64,000 nucleotides of DNA from positions 124,001 through 188,000 of the forward strand of contig NZ_MAST01000004.1 in the NCBI RefSeq assembly GCF_001758225.1, given 5' to 3'. Source of the stretch: Humibacillus sp. DSM 29435. GTDB taxonomy: Bacteria; Actinomycetota; Actinomycetes; Actinomycetales; Dermatophilaceae. This document shows, in pieces, positions 26,779-35,815 of the stretch. Under the pieces are notes generated by a model. That model was not told where the DNA came from. It searched no databases and saw only the letters and a program-made list of their open reading frames with translations. The position numbers and the translations under genes are program-made. Within the stretch, counting starts at the first letter, position 1, and every line of letters starts with the position of its first letter.

Positions 26779-27537
26779 GTGCGACAGCATCGGCATCTTG
26801 AGATCGTCCAACAGCTGAAGCTGCGCGGTGTCGCGTCGGTCGACGATCTGGTCCATACCTTCGGCGTCAGTGCCTCAACGATCCGCCGCGACCTCCAGCT
26901 GCTCGACGCCTCCGGCCAGCTCGTCCGCGTCAACGGCGGTGCGCTCTTGCTGACAGACGATGCCGACCTCAGCCGCCCCTTCTCCACGGTTGCCGCCGCG
27001 CACGTGGAGTGCAAACGGGCCGTGGCGCGGCGGGCGGGGCAGATGGTGGAAGACGGTGACACGGTTCTGCTCGACATCGGCACGACGACCCACCTGTTGG
27101 CCCTCGAGCTGCGCGAGCGACCGATCACGGTCATCACGGCGAGCCTGGCGGTGCTCGACGCGCTGCGTGACGACTCACGGGTCGAGCTCGTGTTGCTCGG
27201 CGGCTACGTCCGCAGGCCCTACCACTCGCTGGTGGGCGTGCTGACCGAGGACGCGCTTCGTCAGGTTCACGCTGATGTGGCCTTCGTCGGGGCGAGTGGG
27301 GTGCGCGCCGACGGCGCCGTGCTCGACACCACGCTCGTCGAGGTTCCGGTCAAACGCGCTCTGATCGCTGCTTCTGACCGCGTCGTACTCGTGGCCGACC
27401 AGCACAAGTTCCCGGGGACCGGCACCCTCCGTGTCTGCGGCGCCGGAGAGTTGACTGCTGTCGTCACCAACCCGGGAGCCGACGCCGACACATTGGCCCT
27501 CCTGGCCAAGACGAGCGTGGAAGTGGTCATCGCATGA
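26779..27537 (+). CDS. DeoR-family transcriptional repressor
   Basis: A 252-residue sugar-phosphate-responsive repressor. The N-terminal helix-turn-helix reads VASVDDLVHTFGVSASTIRR. The C-terminal DeoR sensor domain has VLLDIGTTTHLLA and the VPVKRALI segment that binds phosphorylated effectors. The GTG start gives the usual N-terminus of the family (RQHRHLEIVQQL) and fits the leaderless spacing. It is coupled by ATGA to the GH4 gene. It probably represses both the kinase-ABC operon and its own unit through the phased repeats upstream, released by the kinase product. Confidence 0.88.
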   Translation: MRQHRHLEIVQQLKLRGVASVDDLVHTFGVSASTIRRDLQLLDASGQLVRVNGGALLLTDDADLSRPFSTVAAAHVECKRAVARRAGQMVEDGDTVLLDIGTTTHLLALELRERPITVITASLAVLDALRDDSRVELVLLGGYVRRPYHSLVGVLTEDALRQVHADVAFVGASGVRADGAVLDTTLVEVPVKRALIAASDRVVLVADQHKFPGTGTLRVCGAGELTAVVTNPGADADTLALLAKTSVEVVIA

Positions 27538-28898
27538 AGCTGGCGATTCTGGGCGGCGGCGGGTTCCGCGTGCCGTTGGTCTACGAAGCGGTACTCAACG
27601 ACCCGAACCCGCAGCGGGTGACCCACGTGTCGCTCTACGACCGCGACCCGGCCCGCCTCGAGGCCATCGGCCATGTTCTGCGGGGTATGGCGCAGGGCTT
27701 CGACGGCGCTGCCGTCATCGACGTCACCGATGACCTCGACACGGCCTTGGCCGGGGCTGACTTCGTGTTCTCGGCGGTTCGCGTCGGCGGGCTGGCCGGT
27801 CGCACGGTCGACGAGCGGGTCGCGCTCGACCTCGGACTGTTGGGCCAGGAGACCACGGGCCCAGGAGGTCTGTCCTTCGGTTTGCGCACCGTGCCGGTCG
27901 CCGTGCGCATCGCTGAACGAGTGGCCGCGGTCTGCCCGAGGGCCTGGGTCATCAACTTCACCAACCCGGCTGGCATGATCACCGAAGCGATGCAGCAGGT
28001 GCTGGGAGAGCGGGTCATCGGCATCTGCGACTCACCGATCGGCTTGGGGAGGCGAGCTGCTCGTGCCCTCGGCCATGATCCCGACACGACTTCGCTTGAC
28101 TACGTGGGTCTCAACCACCTGGGCTGGCTGCAGGCGCTCGGGCACGAGGGGCGCAACGTGCTGCCCGATCTCATCGCTGACCCCGGGCTGCTGTCGGGCA
28201 TCGAAGAAGGCCGGCTCTTCGGCGCGGAGTGGATCCAGTCGCTCGGCGCCATTCCCAACGAGTACCTCTACTACTACTACTTCACACGGGATGCCGTATC
28301 GGCGATCCGAGGTGATGCCCAGACCCGCGGGGAGTTCCTGCTCAGCCAGCAGACCGCCTTCTACGACGCCGTCGCGCGCGACCCCGGCAGTGCGGTCGGG
28401 CGATGGCGCCAGGTGCGGGCGGAACGTGACGAGACGTATATGAAGGAGAGCCGTACCGACGACGAGTCGCGTGATGCGGCCGATGTCGCGGGCGGCGGCT
28501 ACGAGGGTGTGGCCCTCGACATCATGGCCGCCATCAGGCACGACCGTCCGAAGCAGATGATCCTCAATGTTCGCAACGGGTCTGCGGTGCCGGGCCTACC
28601 GCCTGACGCCGTGGTGGAGGTTCTCTGTGAGGTTGATGCGAAGGGCCCTCGACCCGTGGGTGCGCCGCCGCTCGCCGGAGCCCAGCTCGGACTCGTTCAG
28701 CAGGTGAAAGCGGTCGAGCGCCTGGCGATCCAAGCGGCCCGAACACACTCAGCGAGCCTGGCCGTACACGCTCTCGCCCTGCATCCCCTGGTCGACTCCG
28801 TCACCACGGCCCGCGTGCTGTTCCAGGGCTACTGCGGCCGGATCCCGACCCTGGCCGCAGTCTTCGACCGCCCTGAGCCAGGCGGGTCAGGCCTTTGA
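27534..28898 (+). CDS. Glycoside hydrolase family 4 (6-phospho-glycosidase-like)
   Basis: A 454-residue GH4 enzyme; the family cleaves glycosides by an NAD+- and Mn2+-dependent oxidation-elimination route, usually on 6-phosphorylated sugars. Seen: Rossmann GGGGFR at 7-12, INFTNPAG at about 140-147, C165-D166 and N194-H195 (LNHLGW), which match the Mn2+ and substrate ligands. NEYLYYYYF precedes a family-typical Arg-rich region. The ATG overlaps the repressor stop (ATGA). It probably hydrolyses the sugar brought in by the divergent importer, but whether the substrate must be phosphorylated first is unknown. Confidence 0.88.
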   Translation: MKLAILGGGGFRVPLVYEAVLNDPNPQRVTHVSLYDRDPARLEAIGHVLRGMAQGFDGAAVIDVTDDLDTALAGADFVFSAVRVGGLAGRTVDERVALDLGLLGQETTGPGGLSFGLRTVPVAVRIAERVAAVCPRAWVINFTNPAGMITEAMQQVLGERVIGICDSPIGLGRRAARALGHDPDTTSLDYVGLNHLGWLQALGHEGRNVLPDLIADPGLLSGIEEGRLFGAEWIQSLGAIPNEYLYYYYFTRDAVSAIRGDAQTRGEFLLSQQTAFYDAVARDPGSAVGRWRQVRAERDETYMKESRTDDESRDAADVAGGGYEGVALDIMAAIRHDRPKQMILNVRNGSAVPGLPPDAVVEVLCEVDAKGPRPVGAPPLAGAQLGLVQQVKAVERLAIQAARTHSASLAVHALALHPLVDSVTTARVLFQGYCGRIPTLAAVFDRPEPGGSGL

Positions 28899-28927
28899 CG
28901 CTCTGCTCCGACCGACGGTCCGGGGGG

Positions 28928-29668
28928 TCAGCGCTCGTCGACCATGACCTCGATGGCGTAGTCCTGGGCGCGGTAGCAGTGGTCGCCGTACTCGACCGGG
29001 TTGCCCATGCCGTCGAAAGCGGCGCGCGTCATGGTGAGCACCGGTTGTGACGGGGTCAGACCCAGGTACTTTCGCTCCGATGACGAGGGCGGCCGCGCAC
29101 CGATGCGCTGATGAGCCACGACGGGCTTGGCGCCGCGCACGCGCAACAGCGAGTACAGGCCGTCACCCTCCAGCTCGTCGCGGGTGAGGTCGGAGTAGGC
29201 GGGAGGCAACCAGTTGTGCAGCACGGCCAGGTCGATATCACCGGCCCTGCGCAACCGCACGATGTGCAACAGAGGAGTGTCGACCGCAAGGCCCATGGCA
29301 CTCGCCGCGACCTCGTCGGTGACCATCTCGTGACTGAGCACGGAGGTGCTGGGCGCCACGCCCCTCTCGCGCAGCAGGTCGTCGTAGAGGCTGGTCAGCT
29401 CGGCCCTGCGGTGGATCTGGCGGCGGGCGACGGTTGTGCCGAGACCGCGACGGCGCAGCAGCAGACCCTGGGCCACGAGCACCTGGATGGCGCGCCGCAC
29501 GGTGGGGCGTGAGAGACCCAGCCGGTCGGCCATCGCGACCTCGTTCTCGAACGGGTCACCGGGGGCGAGGGCCCCGCTGGTGATGGCGACCTGCAGCTGC
29601 TGGGCCAGCTGGTGGTAGAGCGGCACCGGGGTGTCGCGGTCGATCCGTACGTCCAGCCGCTCAGCCAT
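28928..29668 (-). CDS. GntR/HutC-family regulator, likely repressor of the inositol operon
   Basis: A 246-residue regulator: N-terminal winged helix (about 15-75, NEVAMADRLGLSRPTVRRAIQ) and a C-terminal UTRA effector domain (about 95-240, ending GDHCYRAQDYAIEVMV). It is transcribed away from the inositol catabolic operon, the common position of its repressor. The ATG at 29668 was chosen so that the protein begins just before the domain; the upstream extension is low-complexity. The effector is presumably an inositol catabolite. It lies tail-to-tail with the GH4 gene (29-bp gap), so it belongs to the inositol unit rather than that island. Confidence 0.85.
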   Translation of the reverse strand: MAERLDVRIDRDTPVPLYHQLAQQLQVAITSGALAPGDPFENEVAMADRLGLSRPTVRRAIQVLVAQGLLLRRRGLGTTVARRQIHRRAELTSLYDDLLRERGVAPSTSVLSHEMVTDEVAASAMGLAVDTPLLHIVRLRRAGDIDLAVLHNWLPPAYSDLTRDELEGDGLYSLLRVRGAKPVVAHQRIGARPPSSSERKYLGLTPSQPVLTMTRAAFDGMGNPVEYGDHCYRAQDYAIEVMVDER

Positions 29669-29972
29669 GGCGGGGTTCGGCAATCGCCCGCAGGGCCAAG
29701 GCTGACCGTGCGCCAGCGACCGCCGCCCTTCTGCTCCACGGCCGCGCCCGGGCTTCACACGGGGTGCATGACGTCCAGCTCTTCATCAAGGCTCCTGTTG
29801 TCGGCGGCGCCGAACAGCGAGAAGCATCCCGGCTGCCGGCCAGACTGTCAAGAAAAGATCCGACATCTTAATGTTCTGACATATGTTTGACAGCCGCGAG
29901 CTGGTGCGGCACGATCACGTTTGGCCGAAGATCGCCGCCTCGCTCAGCACGACCTGACTCGATCGGAGACCC
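29669..29972. other. Divergent control region of the inositol locus
   Basis: 304 bp without a gene, between the GntR regulator and the inositol operon. The GntR-proximal 150 bp are ordinary GC-rich DNA with no clear signal. An AT-rich patch at 29844-29893 holds the promoters and candidate operators. The last 80 bp form the leader of the operon and end with a GGAG RBS before 29973. Confidence 0.7.
29844..29893. promoter_or_regulatory. Divergent promoters and operator-like repeats for the inositol regulator
   Basis: TTGACA on the plus strand (29887-29892) and on the minus strand (29851-29846) face outward as arms of an inverted repeat CTGTCAA...TTGACAG. Inside are AAGAT...ATCTT (29856-29869), ACAT-CTTA-ATGT (29863-29874) and the palindrome ACATATGT (29879-29886). 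Weak -10 candidates are CACGAT (29910, plus) and GATGCT (29828-29823, minus). A GntR dimer bound here would block both directions. Confidence 0.6.
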
Positions 29973-30977
29973 ATGCGGATCGGCTTGGCGGGAGTGGGTC
30001 GCATCGGCGCCTTCCACGCCGAGACGCTGAGGGGTCTCGACCTCGTCGACGAGCTGGTGGTCACCGACGTCGTCACCGACGCGGCTCGCGCCCTGGCCGA
30101 CCGCCTCGGAGTGTCGTTCGCCGCATCGCCGACCGAGCTGCTCGCCTCCGACATCGACGGCCTCGTCGTCGCCACCGCCACCCCGGGCCACGCCGCCCTT
30201 CTGAGGCAGGCTGTCGCGGCCGGACTCCCGACCTTCTGCGAGAAGCCGCTGGCGGCGACGCTCGCCGAGACCATCGAGCTCGCGAAGCTCGTCGATGCGT
30301 CGAGTGTGCCGGTGCAGGTCGGTTTCCAGCGACGGTTCGACTCCGGCTACGGCCGGGTCGCTGCCGCCGTCGCCCGCGGCGAGCTCGGCTTCGTGCACAC
30401 CATCCGGGCCAACACCCACGACCAGGCCCCGCCCCACGCCACCTACATCCCGACAAGTGGGGGCCTGCTCCGCGACTGCTCGGTGCACGACTTCGACATC
30501 ATCCGGTTTGTCACGGGGCGCGAGGTCGCCTCGGTCTACGCGACCGGGGCGAACAAGGGGGCCCCGTTCTTCTCCGAGGCTGGAGACGTCGACACGGCGG
30601 CGGCCGTGCTGACCCTCGACGACGGCACCCTCGCCACGGTCACCGCCACGCGCTACAACGGCGCCGGCCACGACGTGCGCCTGGAGGTGATGGGCAGCGA
30701 GGCCACGCTGGGCGTCGGCTTCGACAACTCCCTCGCGGTCACCTCTGCGGAACCGGGAGCCGGCTACCCGACCGGCGCGCGCCACCGGTCGTTCATGGAA
30801 CGTTTTCTGCCCGCCTACCAGGCCGAGCTGAAGGCCTTCGCGGAGGTCGTAGGCGGTCACCGGGTCTCGGCGTGCACGGTGGGCGACGCGCTGGAGGCGT
30901 TCCGCGTCTCCGAGGCCTGTGAGGTCTCGCGCCGCGAGGGGCGCGTCGTGCGGCTCGACGAGATCGACACGCTGTGA
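29973..30977 (+). CDS. Gfo/Idh/MocA inositol-dehydrogenase-like protein (first of two in operon)
   Basis: A 334-residue NAD(P)-dependent dehydrogenase: Rossmann GLAGVGRIGAFHAE at the N-terminus, catalytic-Lys motif FCEKPLA near residue 92, then FQRRFDSGY and the HD motif SVHDFDIIRFVTG. It resembles inositol 2-dehydrogenases but is less like B. subtilis IolG (as remembered) than the second copy at 36824. It may act on another inositol isomer (scyllo or D-chiro) or epimer. It heads the operon, with a GGAG RBS, and overlaps iolC by GTGA. Confidence 0.82.
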   Translation: MRIGLAGVGRIGAFHAETLRGLDLVDELVVTDVVTDAARALADRLGVSFAASPTELLASDIDGLVVATATPGHAALLRQAVAAGLPTFCEKPLAATLAETIELAKLVDASSVPVQVGFQRRFDSGYGRVAAAVARGELGFVHTIRANTHDQAPPHATYIPTSGGLLRDCSVHDFDIIRFVTGREVASVYATGANKGAPFFSEAGDVDTAAAVLTLDDGTLATVTATRYNGAGHDVRLEVMGSEATLGVGFDNSLAVTSAEPGAGYPTGARHRSFMERFLPAYQAELKAFAEVVGGHRVSACTVGDALEAFRVSEACEVSRREGRVVRLDEIDTL

Positions 30978-32005
30978 GCACCGACTACACGGCCCATCAG
31001 TCGGGCGGCCCTCGGCTCTCGGCCGGCGTCGGGGTGTACGACCTCGTGGCGATCGGGCGCACCGGTGTCGACATCTATCCCCTCCAGCATGGGGTGGGGC
31101 TCGAGAAGGTGCGCACCTTCGAGAAGTTCCTCGGCGGCAGCGCCACGAACGTGGCGGTGGCGGCAGCGCGGCACGGCAGACGGGTGGCACTCGTCACTCG
31201 CACCGGGAACGACCCGTTCGGCCGCTACATCCACGAAGCCCTGGTCGACTTCGGGGTCGACGACCGCTTCGTCACGTCAGTAGACGGCCCGCCCACTCCG
31301 GTGACCTTCTGCGAGGTGTTTCCCCCAGACGACTTCCCGCTCTACTTCTACCGCTATCCGACCGCGCCCGACCTCATGATCGAGGCGAGCGAGCTGCCGC
31401 TCGAGGCGATCACGCTCGCCCGAATCTTCTGGGCCACGGTCACCGGGCTGTCGCAGGAGCCGAGCCGGGCCGCCCATCTCGTCGCGCTGCGGGCCCGGGG
31501 CCGGGGCACCCATACGGTGCTCGACCTCGACTACCGGCCGATGTTCTGGCCGAACGCCGCCGAGGCGAGCCTGCAGGTCGATGCGGCTCTTGATCACGCC
31601 ACCGTGGCGGTGGGCAACCGTGAGGAGTGCGAGGTGGCCGTCGGTGAGACCGACCCGCAGCGCGCGGCCGACGCCCTGCTCGAGCGAGGCGTCGAGCTGG
31701 CGATCGTCAAGCAGGGCCCGAAGGGGGTGCTGGCGGCCACCCGTGACGAACGTGTGGAGGTGCCTCCGTTCCCGGTCGAGGTGGTCAATGGTCTTGGGGC
31801 CGGTGATGCCTTCGGCGGAGCCTTGTGCCATGGGCTGCTCAGTGGGTGGGACCTACGGCGCGTTGTCGAGTTCGCCAACGTGGCAGGAGCGCTCGTCGCC
31901 TCGAAGCTCGAGTGCTCCACGGCCATGCCCACCTCGCTCGAGGTGCGTGAGCAGCTCGCCTCCAGGGGTTCGCCTGACTTCGCCGCCACCCACGAGGAGG
32001 GCTGA
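30974..32005 (+). CDS. iolC: 5-dehydro-2-deoxygluconokinase
   Basis: Phosphorylates 5-dehydro-2-deoxy-D-gluconate (DKG) with ATP in myo-inositol breakdown. The 343-residue PfkB-family enzyme has the N-terminal pattern FLGGSATNVAVAAARHG, typical of IolC, and the active-site GLGAGDAFGGALCHG. The GTG start forms a 4-bp GTGA overlap with the preceding dehydrogenase gene. The assignment rests on IolC-like sequence (YDLVAIGRTGVDIYPLQ) and on neighbours iolB, iolD and iolE. Confidence 0.92.
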   Translation: MSTDYTAHQSGGPRLSAGVGVYDLVAIGRTGVDIYPLQHGVGLEKVRTFEKFLGGSATNVAVAAARHGRRVALVTRTGNDPFGRYIHEALVDFGVDDRFVTSVDGPPTPVTFCEVFPPDDFPLYFYRYPTAPDLMIEASELPLEAITLARIFWATVTGLSQEPSRAAHLVALRARGRGTHTVLDLDYRPMFWPNAAEASLQVDAALDHATVAVGNREECEVAVGETDPQRAADALLERGVELAIVKQGPKGVLAATRDERVEVPPFPVEVVNGLGAGDAFGGALCHGLLSGWDLRRVVEFANVAGALVASKLECSTAMPTSLEVREQLASRGSPDFAATHEEG

Positions 32006-32895
32006 TGACCACCAGCAGCGTGTCGGTGAGAGACCTGACCGAGATCCGGGTGCGCGAGCCGCACCGTATCGCCGAACAGTGGCAGGTGCGCCGACGCCGC
32101 GAGCTGGTCGGCGTCGACGGGCGCCTGCTCGTCGTCGCTGCCGACCACCCCGCTCGCGGGGCTCTCGGCGTGCGCGGCTCCACTGCCATGGAGAGCCGCA
32201 GCAGCTTCCTCGAACGGCTGGCTACCGCAGTCTCTCGGCCCGGGGTCGACGGCGTGCTCGGCACCCCCGACATCCTCGACGATCTGTTGCTGCTCGGGGC
32301 GCTCGACGGCAAGATCGTCATCGGGTCGATGAACCGCGGTGGCCTGCAGGGAGCCACGTTCGAGCTCGACGACCGGTTCACGGCCTATCGGGCGTCCGAC
32401 ATCGCCGCGAACAGGATGGACGGCGGCAAGATGCTCACGCGCATCTGCCTCGATGACGCGGGCACGTCAGCGACCCTCGAGGGCAGTGCGCGTGCGGTCA
32501 CCGAGCTTGCCGAGCACCGGCTGATGGCTATGGTCGAGCCCTTCATGTCGGTTCACACCGGCGGGAGGGTCTCGAACCTGCTCGACCCCGACTCCACGAT
32601 CCTCTCGATGCACATCGCGGCAGGCCTCGGAGCATCCAGCGCCTACACCTGGCTCAAGGTGCCCGTCGTCGAACAGCTCGAACGGGTCATGGACGCCACG
32701 ACGCTCCCGACGCTCCTGCTCGGTGGCGACCCGCAAGGCGACCCGCACGACACCTACGCCTTGTGGGGTCGAGCCCTCGAGCTGCCCGCCGTGCGTGGGC
32801 TGGTCGGCGGGCGAGCGCTGCTCTTTCCCCCCGACGGTGACGTCGCGGCCGCCGTCGACATCGCCGCCGAGCTCGTGCACGGGGTGGCCTCGTGA
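32005..32895 (+). CDS. Cgl0159-family (beta/alpha)8-barrel protein, candidate DKGP aldolase
   Basis: A 296-residue barrel of the type found between iolC and the other iol genes of Corynebacterium glutamicum (Cgl0159). Its fold is like DeoC/LacD aldolases; visible features are LLVVAADHPARGALG, IGSMNRGGLQG and LLLGGDPQGDP. Its reaction is not proven. Since no IolJ is in the operon, it is the best candidate to cleave DKG-6-phosphate into DHAP and malonate semialdehyde (inference). It overlaps iolC by one base (TGATG). Confidence 0.75.
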   Translation: MTTSSVSVRDLTEIRVREPHRIAEQWQVRRRRELVGVDGRLLVVAADHPARGALGVRGSTAMESRSSFLERLATAVSRPGVDGVLGTPDILDDLLLLGALDGKIVIGSMNRGGLQGATFELDDRFTAYRASDIAANRMDGGKMLTRICLDDAGTSATLEGSARAVTELAEHRLMAMVEPFMSVHTGGRVSNLLDPDSTILSMHIAAGLGASSAYTWLKVPVVEQLERVMDATTLPTLLLGGDPQGDPHDTYALWGRALELPAVRGLVGGRALLFPPDGDVAAAVDIAAELVHGVAS

Positions 32896-33812
32896 CCGAC
32901 AATGCGCAGTGGGTGCGGCCGTTGGGCTCGGCCGCCCGCGAGGGCTGGGACGTCGTCATCGAGCCCGACGCTTCGAGCTGGTCGCACACGGGGCTCTACA
33001 TCGGCGTCCTCAGCGACCGTGAGCGGCGCACCCTCGAAGCCGGTGATCGTGAGCTGCTCGTCGTGCCCCTGTCGGGTTCGGTCACAGTGACCTGTGTCGA
33101 GGGCTCCGGTGCTCGGCACGACGTCGTGCTGGCCGGCCGGGCCTCGGTTTTCACCGGCCCCACCGACACCGCGTACGTTCCCCGGGGCGCCCGCCTCCAG
33201 ATCAGCGCTGTAGGCGACGCCCGGGTGGCCGTCTGCACCGCCGTCGCCACCAAGAGCGACGCTGCCCACTCCTTTCGGCATCTGGCCGCGGCCGACGTGC
33301 CCGTCGAGCTGCGCGGCGCCGGCATCGCTTCCCGCGAGGTGCGCAACTTCGGCACACCGGGGGTGCTCGACGCCGACTCGATGATTGCCTGCGAGGTCAT
33401 CACCCCGGCCGGCAACTGGAGCAGCTACCCACCGCACAAGCACGACGAGGAGCGCCCGGGGGTCGAGAGCGAGCTCGAGGAGATCTACTACTTCGAGGTG
33501 GCCCCGACTGCCGCATCACCTGACGCAGCGGGGGCCGACCCGATCGGCTACCAACGGGTCTACGGCACGCAAGAGCGTCCCATCGACGTGCTGACCGACG
33601 TGCGCTCAGGCGATGTCGTGCTAGTGCCGCACGGCTGGCACGGACCTGCGATGGCAGTTCCCGGCTACGACCTCTACTACCTCAACGTGATGGCCGGGCC
33701 CGGGCCGGAACGGGCCTGGCTGATCTGTGACGACCCGGCCCACGGCTGGGTGCGCGACACCTGGGCCGCCTTGCCCGTCGACCCCCGACTGCCTCTGGGA
33801 GGCATGCCATGA
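32892..33812 (+). CDS. iolB: 5-deoxy-glucuronate isomerase
   Basis: Converts 5-deoxy-glucuronate to 5-dehydro-2-deoxygluconate. The 306-residue double-cupin has the IolB metal motif SSYPPHKHDEERPG with two His near residues 178-180, the EEIYYFEV strand, and a later HGWHGPAMAVPGYDLYYLNV motif. The GTG start overlaps the preceding stop (GTGA). The length matches the family. Confidence 0.93.
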   Translation: MTDNAQWVRPLGSAAREGWDVVIEPDASSWSHTGLYIGVLSDRERRTLEAGDRELLVVPLSGSVTVTCVEGSGARHDVVLAGRASVFTGPTDTAYVPRGARLQISAVGDARVAVCTAVATKSDAAHSFRHLAAADVPVELRGAGIASREVRNFGTPGVLDADSMIACEVITPAGNWSSYPPHKHDEERPGVESELEEIYYFEVAPTAASPDAAGADPIGYQRVYGTQERPIDVLTDVRSGDVVLVPHGWHGPAMAVPGYDLYYLNVMAGPGPERAWLICDDPAHGWVRDTWAALPVDPRLPLGGMP

Positions 33813-35788
33813 CTCAGGCTCGTAGCAGCGTTCGGCTCACGGTGGCGCAGGCCGTGGTGCGCTTCCTCGCCAACCAGTGGAGTGAGCGCGACGGTGAGCG
33901 GCAGAAGCTGTTCGCCGGATGCTTCGGCATCTTCGGCCACGGCAACGTCGCCGGCATCGGGCAGGCCCTGCTGCAGAACGAGGTCGAGCACGGCGCGGCG
34001 TCCGACGGGTCCAGCCGGCCCGACGACCAGCACCTGCCCTACGTACTGGCCCGCAACGAGCAGGCCATGGTGCACACGTCCGTCGCCTACGCCCGTCAGA
34101 AGGACCGTCTACAGACGTGGGTGTGTACGGCATCCGTGGGTCCGGGTTCGACCAACATGCTCACCGGGGCGGCCCTCGCGACGATCAACCGGCTGCCGGT
34201 GCTGCTGCTTCCGTCCGGCACCTTCGCCACGCGGGTGAGCGCGCCGGTGCTGCAAGAGCTCGAGGTGCCGTATGCCGCTGACGTCACGGTCAACGACGCC
34301 TTCCGGCCGCTCTCGCGGTTCTTCGACCGGGTGAGCCGGCCGGAGCAGCTGCCCTCGGCGCTGCTCGGCGCCATGCGTGTGCTCACCGATCCCGCCGAGA
34401 CCGGCGCCGTGACGATCGTGCTGCCACAGGACGTGCAGGCCGAGGCCTTCGACTGGCCCGTCGAGCTCTTCGCGGTGCGCACCTGGCGGGTGGCACGGCC
34501 GCGGCCCGAGGCGGTCGACATCGCAGACGCCGCCGCCGTCATCCGGGCGGCAGCGCGGCCCCTCATCGTCGCGGGTGGGGGGGTGCACTACTCGGGAGCC
34601 GAGGCGGCGCTCCAGGCGCTATGCGAGCAGAGCGGCATCCCCGTCAGCGAGACTCAGGCGGGCAAGGGGTCGCTGCCCCACGGCCACCCCCAGCAGATGG
34701 GGGCAGTCGGCTCGACCGGTACGTCGGCGGCGAACGCCTTGGCCGCCCAGGCCGACGTGGTCGTAGGCATCGGCACAAGATGGGGCGACTTCACGACCGC
34801 ATCACGAACAGCGTTCCAAGACAGCGGAGTTCGTTTCGTCAACATCAACGTCGCGCGCTTCGACGCGGGCAAGCAGGCCGGCCTCGCGGTGGTGGCCGAC
34901 GCTCGCGAGGCGCTGACCGCCCTTTCGGCGGCACTCGAGGGCTACACCGTCGACCGTGTCTACCGGGCGCGCCAGGCCGAGCTCTGGAGCGAGTGGGACC
35001 GCGCCGTCGAGGCCGCCTATCACCCGTCATCCGAGGTGAGAGACGCACTGAACGACGGGCTGCTCACCCAGGCGGAGGTGATCGGTGCGGTCAACGAGCT
35101 GACGGATGCTCGTGACGTCGTGCTCTGTGCCGCCGGCTCCATGCCGGGCGACCTGCACAAGCTCTGGCGCGTGCGCGACCGCAAGGCCTACCACGTCGAG
35201 TACGGCTACTCGTGCATGGGCTACGAGGTGCCGGCGTCGATCGGCGTGCGGCTGGCCGACCAGACCCGTGATGTTTTCGCCATGGTGGGCGATGGCGGAT
35301 ACCTCATGATGCCAACGGAGCTCGTCACAGCCGTTCAGGAGCGCATCAAGGTGGTCGTGGTGCTGGTGCAGAACCACGGGTTCCACTCGATCGGCTCTCT
35401 GTCAGAGTCACTCGGTTCGCAGCGTTTCGGCACGGCCTACCGCTACCGCGGTGAGCTGAGCCGGCGCCTCGACGGCGACCGGCTGCCGGTCGACCTGGCC
35501 GCGAACGCCCGCAGTCTCGGGGCGCACGTCATCGAGGTGCACTCGCGCGGCGATCTGTTGCGGGCCATCAGGGAGGCGAAGGCGGCGCCGTCTGACGGCG
35601 GCCCCATCGTCATTCACGTCGAGACCGACCCGACCGTCTACGCACCAGACGGAAACGGCTGGTGGGACGTACCGGTCAGCGCGGCCTCCACGCTCGACAC
35701 GACCCAGGCGGCCTACGCCGACTACACCGACCACAAGCGCTCGCAGCGACCTCTCGTGGGCCCGACCGACCCGGCGAGCAAGCCGTGA
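33809..35788 (+). CDS. iolD: 3D-(3,5/4)-trihydroxycyclohexane-1,2-dione acylhydrolase
   Basis: A thiamine-diphosphate enzyme that opens the cyclohexane-dione ring to 5-deoxy-glucuronate. At 659 residues it has the three-domain TPP layout: N-terminal pyrimidine domain (YVLARNEQAMVHTSVAYARQ), middle domain (about 220-360) and C-terminal cofactor domain with MVGDGGYLMMPTEL...VLVQN, the GDG-X(~25)-N magnesium motif. The ATG overlaps iolB (ATGA). Confidence 0.95.
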   Translation: MTQARSSVRLTVAQAVVRFLANQWSERDGERQKLFAGCFGIFGHGNVAGIGQALLQNEVEHGAASDGSSRPDDQHLPYVLARNEQAMVHTSVAYARQKDRLQTWVCTASVGPGSTNMLTGAALATINRLPVLLLPSGTFATRVSAPVLQELEVPYAADVTVNDAFRPLSRFFDRVSRPEQLPSALLGAMRVLTDPAETGAVTIVLPQDVQAEAFDWPVELFAVRTWRVARPRPEAVDIADAAAVIRAAARPLIVAGGGVHYSGAEAALQALCEQSGIPVSETQAGKGSLPHGHPQQMGAVGSTGTSAANALAAQADVVVGIGTRWGDFTTASRTAFQDSGVRFVNINVARFDAGKQAGLAVVADAREALTALSAALEGYTVDRVYRARQAELWSEWDRAVEAAYHPSSEVRDALNDGLLTQAEVIGAVNELTDARDVVLCAAGSMPGDLHKLWRVRDRKAYHVEYGYSCMGYEVPASIGVRLADQTRDVFAMVGDGGYLMMPTELVTAVQERIKVVVVLVQNHGFHSIGSLSESLGSQRFGTAYRYRGELSRRLDGDRLPVDLAANARSLGAHVIEVHSRGDLLRAIREAKAAPSDGGPIVIHVETDPTVYAPDGNGWWDVPVSAASTLDTTQAAYADYTDHKRSQRPLVGPTDPASKP

Positions 35789-35815
35789 CCCATCTTGTCT
35801 GAGAGGAACGGCACC

